A stretch of DNA of 64,000 bases from Ignavibacteriales bacterium (GCA_026390575.1 JAPLFR010000015.1:340279-404278); one strand, 5' to 3'; positions 45,463 through 54,821 are shown, counted from the first letter of the stretch. The notes: generated by a model from the letters alone, not told the origin. Numbers and translations: made by a program.

Positions 45463-46842
45463 CTATGGTTTCGTTAAATTGTATTGTTGAATTTTTGTGT
45501 AAAGCGTTTTGAGACTGATGCAGAGAATTTGCGCTGCCGTGTTTTTGTTCCAGCCGACAGTTTTCAGTACGCCTGCTATATGAAATTTTTCGATTTCGTG
45601 GATTGAAATTGCGCTTCCGATTTGCGGACTGCCCGCCGTGGTGGCAGTTTCTTTGATGAGACTTGTGCGCCTGCCGATGGGGAGAGCGATGTCTTCGACG
45701 CAAATAATATTTTCTTTGCATAAAATGCTGGCGCGCTCGATGACATTTTCTAATTCGCGCACATTACCGGGCCAATCATATTTCATGAGCAGTTCGAGCG
45801 CCTTGGGCTCGATCATTTTCAGTTCACGCGGACGCACGCGATTCTTTAAAAAATAATCCACGAGCAGGGGAATGTCTTCAGGCCGTTCCCGCAGCGACGG
45901 CACCGAGAGTGTAATGACGTTGATGCGATAGAGCAGATCTTCACGGAATTGTCCATCACCGATTTCGTCATGCAAATTTTTATTCGTAGCAGAAATCACC
46001 CGTACATCTGATTTAAAATTCTTATTGCCACCTACGCGCCTGTACTCGCCTGTCTGCAGGAAGCGTAAAAGTTTCGGTTGAATCATGAGGCTGATCTCGC
46101 CGATTTCATCGAGGAAGAGCGTGCCGCCATTGGCGATTTCAACAATGCCCTGCTTCATAGCGTGCGCATCGGTGAACGCGCCCTTCTCATGACCGAATAA
46201 TTCGCTTTCAAGCAGGTTCTCCGGAATAGAGGCACAGTTCAATGCAACAAACTGCTGATCCTTGCGCGAACTATTTTTGTGCAGGAAGTTGGCGACAAGT
46301 TCTTTGCCTGTGCCGCTTGCGCCTTGAATGAGAACGGGAGAATCGGTTGGCGCAACTTTTGCCGCTATGTTCAACAATTCCAGCATGGGTTTGCTTTCGC
46401 CGACAATATTACCGGTGAATGTATGGCGTGCAAGTTCTGACTTCAACACTTTGTTTTCGAGACTAAGCCGCTTGCGCTCCATTGCGTGTTCGATAACAGC
46501 AAGGAGTTCGTCTCCTGCATAGGGTTTCGTGATGTAGCTGTATGCACCCAACTGCATGCATTCGACTGCAATTTTCACATCGTGCACACCTGTCAACATA
46601 ATGACTTGCGTGTCGAAGGAATGGTCGCGGATAAACTTCAACACCTCCACGCCATCCACGCGCGGAAGTTTTACATCCAGTAGAACGAGATCAAATATGT
46701 GCTGCTGGAGAGCGTTGATGGCAAGAACGCCATCTTTCGCAACTTCTACTTTGTATCCTTCCTGCGTGAGCATTACTTGAATGACTTGAAGGAATGATTC
46801 CTCGTCATCGACTGCAAGGATGGAAATGGTTTCAGTTTTCAT
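45463..46842 (-). CDS. Sigma-54-dependent response regulator with GAFTDA loop
   Basis: 459 residues: receiver with phospho-acceptor Asp near residue 55 (LVLLDVKLP) and Lys in ITKPYA, AAA+ domain with Walker A GASGTGKE and Walker B LFLDEIGEI, and a Fis helix-turn-helix at the end (NTAAQILCISLKTLYTKI). The sigma-54 contact loop reads GAFTDA in place of GAFTGA, a natural variant. It lies 24 bases after the REC-kinase gene, which is probably its partner. Targets are unknown. Confidence 0.94.
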   Translation of the reverse strand: MKTETISILAVDDEESFLQVIQVMLTQEGYKVEVAKDGVLAINALQQHIFDLVLLDVKLPRVDGVEVLKFIRDHSFDTQVIMLTGVHDVKIAVECMQLGAYSYITKPYAGDELLAVIEHAMERKRLSLENKVLKSELARHTFTGNIVGESKPMLELLNIAAKVAPTDSPVLIQGASGTGKELVANFLHKNSSRKDQQFVALNCASIPENLLESELFGHEKGAFTDAHAMKQGIVEIANGGTLFLDEIGEISLMIQPKLLRFLQTGEYRRVGGNKNFKSDVRVISATNKNLHDEIGDGQFREDLLYRINVITLSVPSLRERPEDIPLLVDYFLKNRVRPRELKMIEPKALELLMKYDWPGNVRELENVIERASILCKENIICVEDIALPIGRRTSLIKETATTAGSPQIGSAISIHEIEKFHIAGVLKTVGWNKNTAAQILCISLKTLYTKIQQYNLTKP

Positions 46843-46866
46843 AAAGTATGTGGAATGAAAAAGCGT

Positions 46867-47973
46867 TTATCGGATGGGCAGTGCGAAATAGAATGTCGCA
46901 CCTCTGCCGACTTCCGATTCGACCCAAATTTTTCCGTTATGTGCTTCAATAATACGCTGCGAAATAACGAGTCCAAGCCCGGACAATTTTTCTTTGTTTG
47001 AATTCTCGGAGACGAGATCCCGATAGCGATCAAAAATCAGCGGGAGTTCTTCCGGGAGAATACCGATGCCGCTGTTAAACACCGAAACCAGGACATGCTC
47101 GGTCGGCTGCTGTCCTTCTTCCAGCACAAGGGCAACTTTACGCACTTGCACAACGATGGCGCCTTGAGACGGTGTATGGGCAACGGCATTGCTCATGAAG
47201 TTTTTTAACACCTGTTCGATTTTTTCGGAATCATATTCAAGTGTCGGCAAATCAGGTTCTGTGTAGAAATCTAACGTGATGTTGCTTGATTGAATTGGAA
47301 CATGGAATTCTTGGACTATATTTTGCGCCGACGTTCCAAGACTGCTGATACCTTTATTCAATCGTACGCGCCCGCCTTCAAGTTTTGTCAGGTCCATCAT
47401 ATCGGTTAAAAGGTTGATCACTTTGTCGATGGATATGGTCATATAGCCAAGCAATTCTTTCTGGTGATCGCCGAGCGAACCAGCCATTCCTTTGAGCAGG
47501 TAACCGATGCTTTGGCGAAGACCGGCGATAGGATTGTGAAGATCGAAAAGCAAGCGGGCAGTATGTTCAGATTGCAAACGGCGGATGCGGTCTTCAGCAT
47601 CGCGTGCGCGGATAATTCCTTTGAGTTGAGGCACAAGTTGGTCCATATCGATGGGCTTGGTCAGGTATTCTTTGGCGCCAAGCTTCATCGCTTCAACGGC
47701 CATACTCACATCACTCATACCCGTCATCATGACAACTTCTGTCTCAGCAGAATTTTTTTTGATGTAACGGAGAACCTCTAAACCATTCGCGCCGGGCATT
47801 TTGATGTCAAGAATGGCAATATCAAAATCCTTCTCTTGCACTTTCTTTATCGCTTCCACGCCGTCGGCGGCCTGTTCAATATCAAATCCTTCATCAACAA
47901 GCCATGCGGCAACGGTCATGCGAAGCGGATCTTCGTCGTCGGCGATGAGGACTTGAATTTTTTCTTCACTCAT
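46867..47973 (-). CDS. Cytoplasmic REC-histidine kinase
   Basis: 368 residues in inverted hybrid order: receiver domain first (VLIADDEDP, acceptor in IAILDIKMPG, Lys in LTKPID), then HisKA with FDLHNPIAGLRQS as H-box, and HATPase (NFMSNAVAHTP, G2 LSGLGLVIS). The G1 box reads FNSGIGI, with Asn where Asp is usual. No sensor or membrane segment exists, so its input is probably phosphate or a partner protein acting on the N-terminal receiver. It heads the REC-kinase, sigma-54 regulator, SixA row. Confidence 0.92.
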   Translation of the reverse strand: MSEEKIQVLIADDEDPLRMTVAAWLVDEGFDIEQAADGVEAIKKVQEKDFDIAILDIKMPGANGLEVLRYIKKNSAETEVVMMTGMSDVSMAVEAMKLGAKEYLTKPIDMDQLVPQLKGIIRARDAEDRIRRLQSEHTARLLFDLHNPIAGLRQSIGYLLKGMAGSLGDHQKELLGYMTISIDKVINLLTDMMDLTKLEGGRVRLNKGISSLGTSAQNIVQEFHVPIQSSNITLDFYTEPDLPTLEYDSEKIEQVLKNFMSNAVAHTPSQGAIVVQVRKVALVLEEGQQPTEHVLVSVFNSGIGILPEELPLIFDRYRDLVSENSNKEKLSGLGLVISQRIIEAHNGKIWVESEVGRGATFYFALPIR

Positions 47974-48222
47974 AAATGGTCGCTTTTACTGGGTAAGGCA
48001 CTTTCCCCCTCAGCACACTTTACTTGTTGAATGAGGCATCGAAGACGGAAAGAATTTCGTATCGAAAAGTATCAGTTTTGTAATTTCTACTAACGGAAAT
48101 AATAACCAGATTCGCTTGAAAAGTCAATTGCTTTCTCCTCTTATAGTAGTAAGGAAGGGTTGAAATTGATACCAAGCACTGCTACATTAGACTATAGATT
48201 TCTATCAATTGATCGGTTTACA

Positions 48223-49794
48223 ATGAAAACCTACATTCTCGACGGCAACCAGCTTACTATTCCTGAAGTATTTGATCTTGCAAACAAAAACGCTCATGCG
48301 AAATTGAGTTCGATTGCAAAGCGAAATATTGTACGAGCGAGAAAGCTTATAGTACAGTGGACCAACAATGGCGAAGTAGTATACGGTGTGACAACCGGTT
48401 TTGGGGAATTTGCCAACGTGAAGGTAAAGGCAGAAGATATTGAACAACTTCAAGAAAATCTCATTTTCAGCCATGCGGCCGGCACGGGTGATATGTTGCC
48501 GGCAGAAGTGGTGCGAGCAATGATGGCATTGCGGGTGAATGCATTAGCAAAAGGATTTTCAGGAATACGGCTTTCGACGGTAGAGTTGTTGATGGAAATG
48601 TTAAACCGCGATATTGTTCCGGTTATTCCTTCACAAGGATCCGTTGGAGCAAGCGGCGATCTCGTTCAGCTCGCGCATCTGGTGCTGGCAATGATGGGGA
48701 AAGGAAAGATACATCAAAAGGAAAAAGGGAAAAGGACAACGTATACACTTGTTGATTCGAGTGCAGCACTTCGAAAGAATGGACTGCAGCCGGTACGGCT
48801 GACTGCGAAAGAAGGACTCGCGCTCATCAATGGTACACAAATGATGACGGCGTACGCTGCGTTGGCGGTTCATCAAGCAAAACTTTTAGCGAAGATTGCA
48901 GACATTGCCGCTTCGATCAGTGTCGAAGCGCTGCGAGGAAGCGACACTGCGTTCGATGAACGGATTCATCAGCTTCGTCCTTACAAAGGTCAATTGGCGG
49001 CTGCAAAGAATATGCGGAGATTGATGCACAGCAGCGAATTGCGCGAATCCCATCGTCGCAACGACATGCGCGTGCAGGATGCGTATTCGATACGCTGTAT
49101 TCCGCAAGTACACGGTGCTTCGCGCGATGCAATCGATTATGTGTATGATAATATTTCCATAGAAATAAATTCTGCAAATGATAATCCGCTCATCTTTCCT
49201 GAAGAGGGCATTCATCTTGAAGGAGGCAACTTCCATGGTCAGCCGGTGGCGCTGGCAATGGATTTCCTTGCCATTGCGTTGTCGGAACTCGCAAATATTT
49301 CTGAACGGCGCATTGAACGGCTCGTGAATGGTTCGCTGAGTGGTCTTCCGCGTTTTCTTACTCCCAACGGCGGACTGAATTCTGGATTGATGATTGCGCA
49401 GTATACCGCCGCTTCACTCGTTTCGGAAAACAAAGTGCTGGCACATCCGGCGAGTGTCGATTCCATTCCAACTTCTGCAAATCAAGAAGATCATAACAGC
49501 ATGGGCTCTATCAGTGCACAGAAAGCATGGCGTGTCCTGAAGAATGCACAGACGGTTCTCGCCATCGAATTATTATGCGCCAGCCAGGGGATGGACTTTG
49601 CAAGAACATTGAAAGATAAAAAGCCACTCAAAGCCGGCAGAGGAACTGAAGCGGCATATCAATGTGTTCGAAAGCATATCAAACACCTGCATCGAGATCG
49701 AGTGCTGTACGATGATATTCAAAAAGCACTCGGGTTAGTTTTGGACGGAAGCATTCTCCCTGCAGTAGAAGAAAGAATCGGAAAATTGGATTGA
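48223..49794 (+). CDS. hutH: Histidine ammonia-lyase
   Basis: 523 residues. The Ala-Ser-Gly triad that cyclises to the MIO cofactor is in GSVGASGDLVQL, with VYGVTTGFGEF and SANDNPLIF as further family blocks. It deaminates histidine to urocanate. ATG 48223 starts MKTYILDGNQL, the usual N-terminus; a TTG at 48160 would add 21 unsupported residues. It is encoded opposite to hutU/hutI and transcribed with adenosine deaminase (36-base gap). Confidence 0.96.
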   Translation: MKTYILDGNQLTIPEVFDLANKNAHAKLSSIAKRNIVRARKLIVQWTNNGEVVYGVTTGFGEFANVKVKAEDIEQLQENLIFSHAAGTGDMLPAEVVRAMMALRVNALAKGFSGIRLSTVELLMEMLNRDIVPVIPSQGSVGASGDLVQLAHLVLAMMGKGKIHQKEKGKRTTYTLVDSSAALRKNGLQPVRLTAKEGLALINGTQMMTAYAALAVHQAKLLAKIADIAASISVEALRGSDTAFDERIHQLRPYKGQLAAAKNMRRLMHSSELRESHRRNDMRVQDAYSIRCIPQVHGASRDAIDYVYDNISIEINSANDNPLIFPEEGIHLEGGNFHGQPVALAMDFLAIALSELANISERRIERLVNGSLSGLPRFLTPNGGLNSGLMIAQYTAASLVSENKVLAHPASVDSIPTSANQEDHNSMGSISAQKAWRVLKNAQTVLAIELLCASQGMDFARTLKDKKPLKAGRGTEAAYQCVRKHIKHLHRDRVLYDDIQKALGLVLDGSILPAVEERIGKLD

Positions 49795-49830
49795 TGAAAT
49801 AATGATTACCCTCAAAGAGAAGGACGATGT

Positions 49831-50925
49831 ATGAAATTCAAAAAAGAATTTATCCGAACTCTGCCAAAAGTTTTGCTGCATGATCATCTTGATGGTGGTG
49901 TGCGCCCGCAGACAGTCATTGAATTGGCAAAAGATCAGAAGTACAAAAAGCTTCCGACTGCTGATGCCGGTGAATTGGCGGAATGGTTCCATCGCGGCGC
50001 TGCCCGCGGAAGTTTATCGCTTTTCCTTGAAGGATTCGATCATACATGCGGCGTGATGCAAACGGAAGAAGCGCTTGAACGCGTGGCGTATGAAACACTG
50101 GAGGACATGAAAAAAGATGGAGTGGTATACATCGAATCGCGGTTTGCTCCGGTGTTCCATACCGGTAAGGGACTCGATCCGCAAAAGGTGGTTGCAGCAG
50201 TACTGCGCGGATTTGAGCACGGGAAAAAAGATTTCGGCATTCATTACGGCCTCATCATTTGTGCCATGCGGCATCTGAATCCATCTGCTTCATTAGAGAT
50301 GGCGGAGTTAGCGGTTGATTTCCGGAATCGCGGGGTGGTTGGATTCGATCTCGCAGGCGAAGAAGGCGGTTATCCGCCAAAAAAACATGTGGATGCCTTT
50401 GAATATATCCAACGGAAAAATTTTAACATTACCGTTCATGCGGGTGAAGCATTCGGCAAAGAATCCATCTGGCAGGCGATTCAATGGTGCGGCGCACATC
50501 GCATCGGACATGCAACGCGGCTGATCGAAGATATGCGTGTAAAAGAAGGCGAAGTATTGAATATGGGAACGCTTGCACAGTATGTGTTAGACAAACGCAT
50601 TCCGCTCGAAATCTGCCTGACCAGCAACGTGCACACCGGTGCGGTGCAGAGTATGGAACAACATCCGTTCGGCATTCTCTATCGCTATAAGTTCCGCTGC
50701 ACAATCAATACCGATGATCGCCTTATGAGCAATATCACGCTCACAGATGAGTATTGCACGGCGGCAGAAATGTTCCACTTGAAATTTGAAGATCTGGAAA
50801 AGCTGACTATTAATGCAATGAAGAGCGCTTTCATGCCGTACAAACAGCGCATTGCATTAATTTACGATGTGTTAAAGCCTGGATTTGCAAAAGCAAAAGA
50901 GAAGCAACGAAGGAGGACAAAGTGA
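49831..50925 (+). CDS. add: Adenosine deaminase
   Basis: 364 residues of the metal-dependent deaminase family: HDHLDGGVRP gives the first metal ligands, followed by FDLAGEEGG, VHAGEAFG, GHATRL, LTSNVHTGA and INTDDRLMS. It converts adenosine to inosine and ammonia. AGAAGGACG precedes the ATG. It overlaps the next gene at its stop. Confidence 0.94.
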   Translation: MKFKKEFIRTLPKVLLHDHLDGGVRPQTVIELAKDQKYKKLPTADAGELAEWFHRGAARGSLSLFLEGFDHTCGVMQTEEALERVAYETLEDMKKDGVVYIESRFAPVFHTGKGLDPQKVVAAVLRGFEHGKKDFGIHYGLIICAMRHLNPSASLEMAELAVDFRNRGVVGFDLAGEEGGYPPKKHVDAFEYIQRKNFNITVHAGEAFGKESIWQAIQWCGAHRIGHATRLIEDMRVKEGEVLNMGTLAQYVLDKRIPLEICLTSNVHTGAVQSMEQHPFGILYRYKFRCTINTDDRLMSNITLTDEYCTAAEMFHLKFEDLEKLTINAMKSAFMPYKQRIALIYDVLKPGFAKAKEKQRRRTK

Positions 50926-51596
50926 TGACTTGGATTATTTCTTTGCTTTCTATGTTGCTCATAGGAGGACATATGGAACACAAACACATTCATTGGATGG
51001 GACATTCGGCATTCCGCATTGAAGACGGCGCTATGCAGATTTATATTGATCCATTCAAACTTCCGACAAATCTGCCAAAAGCAGATATCATTTTTATTAC
51101 GCATGCTCACTATGATCACTTTTCGATGGAAGATATTGCAAAGATTAAAACGCATCAGACGATTATTGTTGCCCCAAAAGATGTTGCATCTCAATTTGGC
51201 AATTCGGCTATTACTGTCGTTCCAGGAAAAGCTTACACGATCGGCAAGTTGAAGGTGACAACGGTGCCGGCGTACAATCTTGACAAGAAGTTTCATCCCA
51301 AAGAAAATAAATGGGTGGGATTTATTATTACTCTCTCGAACGGTCAGAAGATTTATCACGCAGGGGATACGGACTTCATTCCGGAGATGCGGGAAATTAT
51401 GACGGATATAGCATTGCTGCCATGCGGAGGTACGTATACCATGACGGCAACGCAAGCAGCTGAAGCTGCGAATGTGTTTAAACCAAAACTGCTTATTCCA
51501 ATGCATTACGGTAGTATTGTCGGTTCTCGTGCAGATGCGGATACAGTGAAGAAATTGTTCAAAGGCGAAACGGTAATAATGACATCAGAACGCTGA
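50925..51596 (+). CDS. UPF0173-type metallo-beta-lactamase-fold hydrolase
   Basis: About 223 residues. THAHYDHFS supplies the HxHxDH zinc site, with HAGDTDF and PMHYG as later ligands. Two starts are possible, each with its own Shine-Dalgarno: ATG 50925 (GTG 50922) after AGGAGG at 50910, or ATG 50973 after AGGAGG at 50963. The longer form adds a hydrophobic stretch (WIISLLSMLLIGG) that could anchor it. It overlaps add by a few bases. Substrate unknown. Confidence 0.88.
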   Translation: MTWIISLLSMLLIGGHMEHKHIHWMGHSAFRIEDGAMQIYIDPFKLPTNLPKADIIFITHAHYDHFSMEDIAKIKTHQTIIVAPKDVASQFGNSAITVVPGKAYTIGKLKVTTVPAYNLDKKFHPKENKWVGFIITLSNGQKIYHAGDTDFIPEMREIMTDIALLPCGGTYTMTATQAAEAANVFKPKLLIPMHYGSIVGSRADADTVKKLFKGETVIMTSER

Positions 51597-51599
51597 AAT

Positions 51600-51668
51600 G
51601 ATTGCGCAGATTACACTGATGTGATTGCACAGATTGCACTGAAGTGATTGAACAGAATACACTGATGA
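51600..51668. repeat. Three 23-bp tandem repeats
   Basis: Units at 51600-51622, 51623-51645 and 51646-51668 share GATTGCRCAGATTACACTGAW with two to four differences each; a degraded fourth copy follows. They lie right after the hydrolase stop. The same unit, split by a palindrome, occurs at 23137-23179. Confidence 0.8.
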
Positions 51669-51750
51669 AACACAGATAACGGATTTCGCAGATTAAAAAA
51701 CTGGTAAAAAGGTAATTATTCAGCTATTGTGTTTTTATACAACCCCTCTA

Positions 51751-51863
51751 TCCCGATGAATGATATTCATCGGGACATCTCCCCTTTTAAAGGGGAGAAA
51801 ATTTCCCCTCCTTAACAAGGAGGGGTGTCCCGCTACCGTTTTACGGTGGCGGACGGAAAAAGA
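51751..51863. repeat. Row of four short palindromes before the GxxExxY gene
   Basis: Four hairpins follow each other. They are TCCCGATGAA/TTCATCGGGA (51751-51775), CCCCTTT/AAAGGGG (51781-51795), CCCCTCC/GGAGGGG (51805-51825) and CCGCTACCGT/ACGGTGGCGG (near 51830-51852, one mismatch). None is followed by a T run. They resemble dispersed intergenic palindromes and may be insertions. Confidence 0.65.
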
Positions 51864-51883
51864 TAAATAGGGAATTGAAAAGC

Positions 51884-52229
51884 ATGGCTGAAGAAATGTA
51901 TCCGTTGAAAGAACTGACGGAGAAAATTATTGGCGCAGCTTTCAAAGTCCATAATCGGCTTGGGAGTGGATTTCAAGAAAAAGTTTACGAAAATGCTTTG
52001 GTACCAGAATTATCATCAATTGGATTGAATACTGTGCAACAGAAGCCTCTTAAAGTACTCTATGGTGGCCAACCCGTTGGAGATTTTATTGCTGATGTTT
52101 TAGTAGAAGGACAAGTCCTTGTTGAATTGAAAGCTAATCGCGCCCTTGAAAAATCCCTCGAGGATCAACTTCTCAATTATTCAAAGTCATCAGGTATTAG
52201 AAGTAGGATTATTTACTAATGTTACGTAA
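51884..52229 (+). pseudogene. GxxExxY protein gene with a one-base frameshift
   Basis: The frame encodes a GxxExxY-family protein (PD-(D/E)XK nuclease-like fold): GAAFKVHNRLGSGFQEKVYENAL holds the family signature, followed by GDFIADVLVEGQVLVELKA. The reading frame ends at 52219 with SGIRSRIIY. Removing one A at 52199 gives SGIEVGLFTNVT, the expected C-terminal strand, stopping at 52229. The 3' end of the family is thus mutated or truncated. It is surrounded by repeat DNA, as small accessory genes in this window tend to be. Function of the family is unknown. Confidence 0.75.
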
Positions 52230-52336
52230 AGTAAGTTGAATTATAGCCTCGTCGTTTACGTCGTGGACAAATGATAATGATGTAGCAATGGCTTTAGCCA
52301 CATATTGTGTCGTTTTGGGCATAGCAAAAAGCCATC

Positions 52337-52455
52337 GAGACTGTGTAATAAGTAGCTTTTGTCACTCTGAGCACAACGAAGAGTCTTGTTTTTAGTTTAG
52401 ATTCTTTACTTCGTTCAGAATGACGAGATCCTTTTTATAGTTTTGACACAGTCTC
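52337..52455. repeat. MITE-like imperfect inverted repeat, 119 bp
   Basis: The ends GAGACTGTGT (52337-52346) and ACACAGTCTC (52446-52455) are exact inverted copies. Inside, TCACTCTGAGCACAACGAAG and the reverse complement of CTTCGTTCAGAATGACGAG continue the pairing with mismatches over about 55 bases per arm. There is no gene inside. It looks like a small non-autonomous element. Confidence 0.7.
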
Positions 52456-52720
52456 CATCCCTTTGGGAAAAGCCCAGATTTATTAAGGAGATATTAAAAC
52501 CACGATCTGTCCCGAAGGGGATGCCCTTGGCATAGGTCGTAGCAATATTTTGTCGGATTCTGCGTTACATCAGTAAATAAGATTAAAAATGGGAAGTAAA
52601 GTATTTCGCAATGCCTTCCATTGATATTTGAAATTTTAGTTATTAAAACGTTTGACATTCATATTCGTATGCGCGAAGATGTCCAGTCATTATGATTATG
52701 CTGAGGAATAGAGTTATCTC
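52456..52720. other. Intergenic DNA upstream of the TPR membrane protein
   Basis: No gene recognised. Short text blocks such as GTCCCGAAGGGGATGCCC suggest further repeat remnants. A TTGACA near 52652 has no good -10 partner, so no promoter is called. Confidence 0.35.
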
Positions 52721-54805
52721 ATGTCAAAATTAACACATCAACATAAGTTTCCAGGGAGAATGTCCGGACATCGACACGAGGGAGATCTTCACACAATTTT
52801 GTTTTCTCACAAAGCCACAACTCCCGTCCTACTCTTTGTTATTGCGTTTCTATTATATGCTAACACGCTATTTCACGATTTTACAATGGATGATATCCCA
52901 ATTATAGAAAATAATACTTTTGTTCAAAAGGGAATTACAGGTCTTGTGGACATTTTTTCGAAAGGCTACCTTGTTGGGTACAACAAACAAAACGATTCGT
53001 ATCGTCCATTTGCGTTGGCAACATATGCCATAGAGACGAATCTGGCTCGGCATAATCCTCATGTACATCATGCAACTAATGTGATCTTGTATTGTTTCAT
53101 TGCAGTTGTGCTATTTCCCCTTCTCCGAACAATGCTCAAAAATTATGATCCCATCGTTCCATTTATTATTACTCTTCTATTCATTGTTCATCCTGTCCAC
53201 ACTGAAGTAGTCGCAAATATTAAAAGCCGAGATGAGCTGTTGAGTTTTTTGTTCATGATCTGTGCTCTATTCCTTTTACTCCGTGGTATCAGCGCAAACA
53301 AGATCGGGCTTCGGATATTGAGTTGTCTGAGTTACTTCCTTGCATTACTCTCGAAGGAACATGTTATTATGTTCCTATTCATCGTTCCGTTAGCCATGCA
53401 CTTTTTCACCGAGCTAAAGTGGCGGCGAATTGTTCGGGAAACTCTTCCATTTGCTGCTGTAGCGTTAGCTTATTTGTTTATTCGATGGTCTATCGTCGAT
53501 GTCGATGCATTCAAAGAAATGCCTCCGCTCATTGACAATTCACTTGTAGCTTCTCCAGGAATTTTCGCGCGTACTCCAATGGCGTTTAATATACTAGGCC
53601 GCTATCTCCTCCTTCTTTTTTTCCCTTTTCGGCTTTCGTATGATTATTCATTTAATCAGATTCCGTTTGTTGGTTGGGATGATATGTGGTCGATTGTATG
53701 TATTGCAGTATATATTGCATTGTCTTATTATGCGATGTATGGATTCGTAAAAAGGGATCAACAGAGTTTTGGAGTCGCGTATTATCTTATAACACTCTCT
53801 CTGGTTTCGAATCTTTTTTTTCTCATGGGGTCCACAATGGCTGAGCGATTTCTTTTCACTCCATCATTAGGATTTTGCTACACTCTTGGTCTTTTTACTG
53901 CTCATGTTGGTCGTTTCGAATTCAACTCTTCAGGTAAACGAAAGAAATGGATAGTTCCAGCTATAGTTGTCATCTGCATCATATTAAGCATTCGCACCAT
54001 TAACCGTGGAGCAGATTGGAAGAACAATCTAACACTTCTAGAGACCGATGAAATCTCATCCCCAAACAGTGCTAGAGTACAATCGTCACTTGGTGAAACG
54101 TATACGGAGTTGGCGAAAAAACTCCCGAAAGGTAACCAACAAACAGAGCTATTGCAGAAGGCCATTGTTCACCTACGAAAATCGCTCGATATTCTTCCGT
54201 CGCAGTGGGCGATCTGGCACGACCTTGGATATGCCTATTCGATCGCCGGCGATTATGATGAGGCACTAGGGAACTTTCAACGCTCGCTCGAATACGATCC
54301 GAATAATGCTATGATACATTCATCACTCGGTGAGATGTATATGATGCTGGGGAAAAAACTCCCGAAAGGTGACCAACAAACAGTATTATTGCAGAAAGCT
54401 ATTGTTCATTTCCGAAAATCCCTCGAGACATCTTCCGCGCGGTGGAGCCTCTGGCAAAACCTTGGATATTCACATTACCTTGCAGGGGATTACGATGAGG
54501 CATTGAAGGACTTTCAGCGCGCTCTTGAATGCGACTCGAATAGAAGTGTTACGTATGTCAATATCGGCGCAATTGTTTTTTCAAGAAAGGATTATTATCG
54601 AGCGATCGAATTTTTCAAGACCGCTGTGAAATTAGACAGCTCAAAGGCAAATGCCTATGTTAATCTTGGTGCCGCTTATCGTCAAACCGGAAATTACAAA
54701 AATGCATTAGATTGTTATGGGAAAGCTCTGCAATTAGATCCTCATTTGGAGCAAGTCCGCAGGAGCTTAGACTCGCTGAAGTATATTTCGATATTGAAAA
54801 AATGA
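52721..54805 (+). CDS. TMTC-like membrane protein with C-terminal TPR repeats
   Basis: 694 residues. About nine to eleven membrane helices fill the first 430 residues. An early luminal/periplasmic loop has FTMDDIPIIENN and SYRPFALATYA, and LLFIVHPVHTEVVANIKSRDEL follows, as in TMTC-type O-mannosyltransferases (Asp-Asp pair near the first loop). The C-terminal 240 residues are TPR repeats. Two TPR pairs are recent duplicates offset by 237 bases (79 residues): KKLPKGNQQTELLQKAIVH and KKLPKGDQQTVLLQKAIVH. It may glycosylate exported proteins; acceptors are unknown. Confidence 0.85.
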   Translation: MSKLTHQHKFPGRMSGHRHEGDLHTILFSHKATTPVLLFVIAFLLYANTLFHDFTMDDIPIIENNTFVQKGITGLVDIFSKGYLVGYNKQNDSYRPFALATYAIETNLARHNPHVHHATNVILYCFIAVVLFPLLRTMLKNYDPIVPFIITLLFIVHPVHTEVVANIKSRDELLSFLFMICALFLLLRGISANKIGLRILSCLSYFLALLSKEHVIMFLFIVPLAMHFFTELKWRRIVRETLPFAAVALAYLFIRWSIVDVDAFKEMPPLIDNSLVASPGIFARTPMAFNILGRYLLLLFFPFRLSYDYSFNQIPFVGWDDMWSIVCIAVYIALSYYAMYGFVKRDQQSFGVAYYLITLSLVSNLFFLMGSTMAERFLFTPSLGFCYTLGLFTAHVGRFEFNSSGKRKKWIVPAIVVICIILSIRTINRGADWKNNLTLLETDEISSPNSARVQSSLGETYTELAKKLPKGNQQTELLQKAIVHLRKSLDILPSQWAIWHDLGYAYSIAGDYDEALGNFQRSLEYDPNNAMIHSSLGEMYMMLGKKLPKGDQQTVLLQKAIVHFRKSLETSSARWSLWQNLGYSHYLAGDYDEALKDFQRALECDSNRSVTYVNIGAIVFSRKDYYRAIEFFKTAVKLDSSKANAYVNLGAAYRQTGNYKNALDCYGKALQLDPHLEQVRRSLDSLKYISILKK

Positions 54806-54821
54806 TGCTCAAACAATTCAT

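Noticed and set aside
45401..45721. N-terminal extension of the SixA-like protein
   Set aside because: It is Arg/Asn-rich, overlaps the sigma-54 regulator gene, and the RHG motif begins right after ATG at 45400.
51600..51668. CRISPR-like array
   Set aside because: The three units are directly adjacent with no spacers, too few, and no cas gene is in the window.
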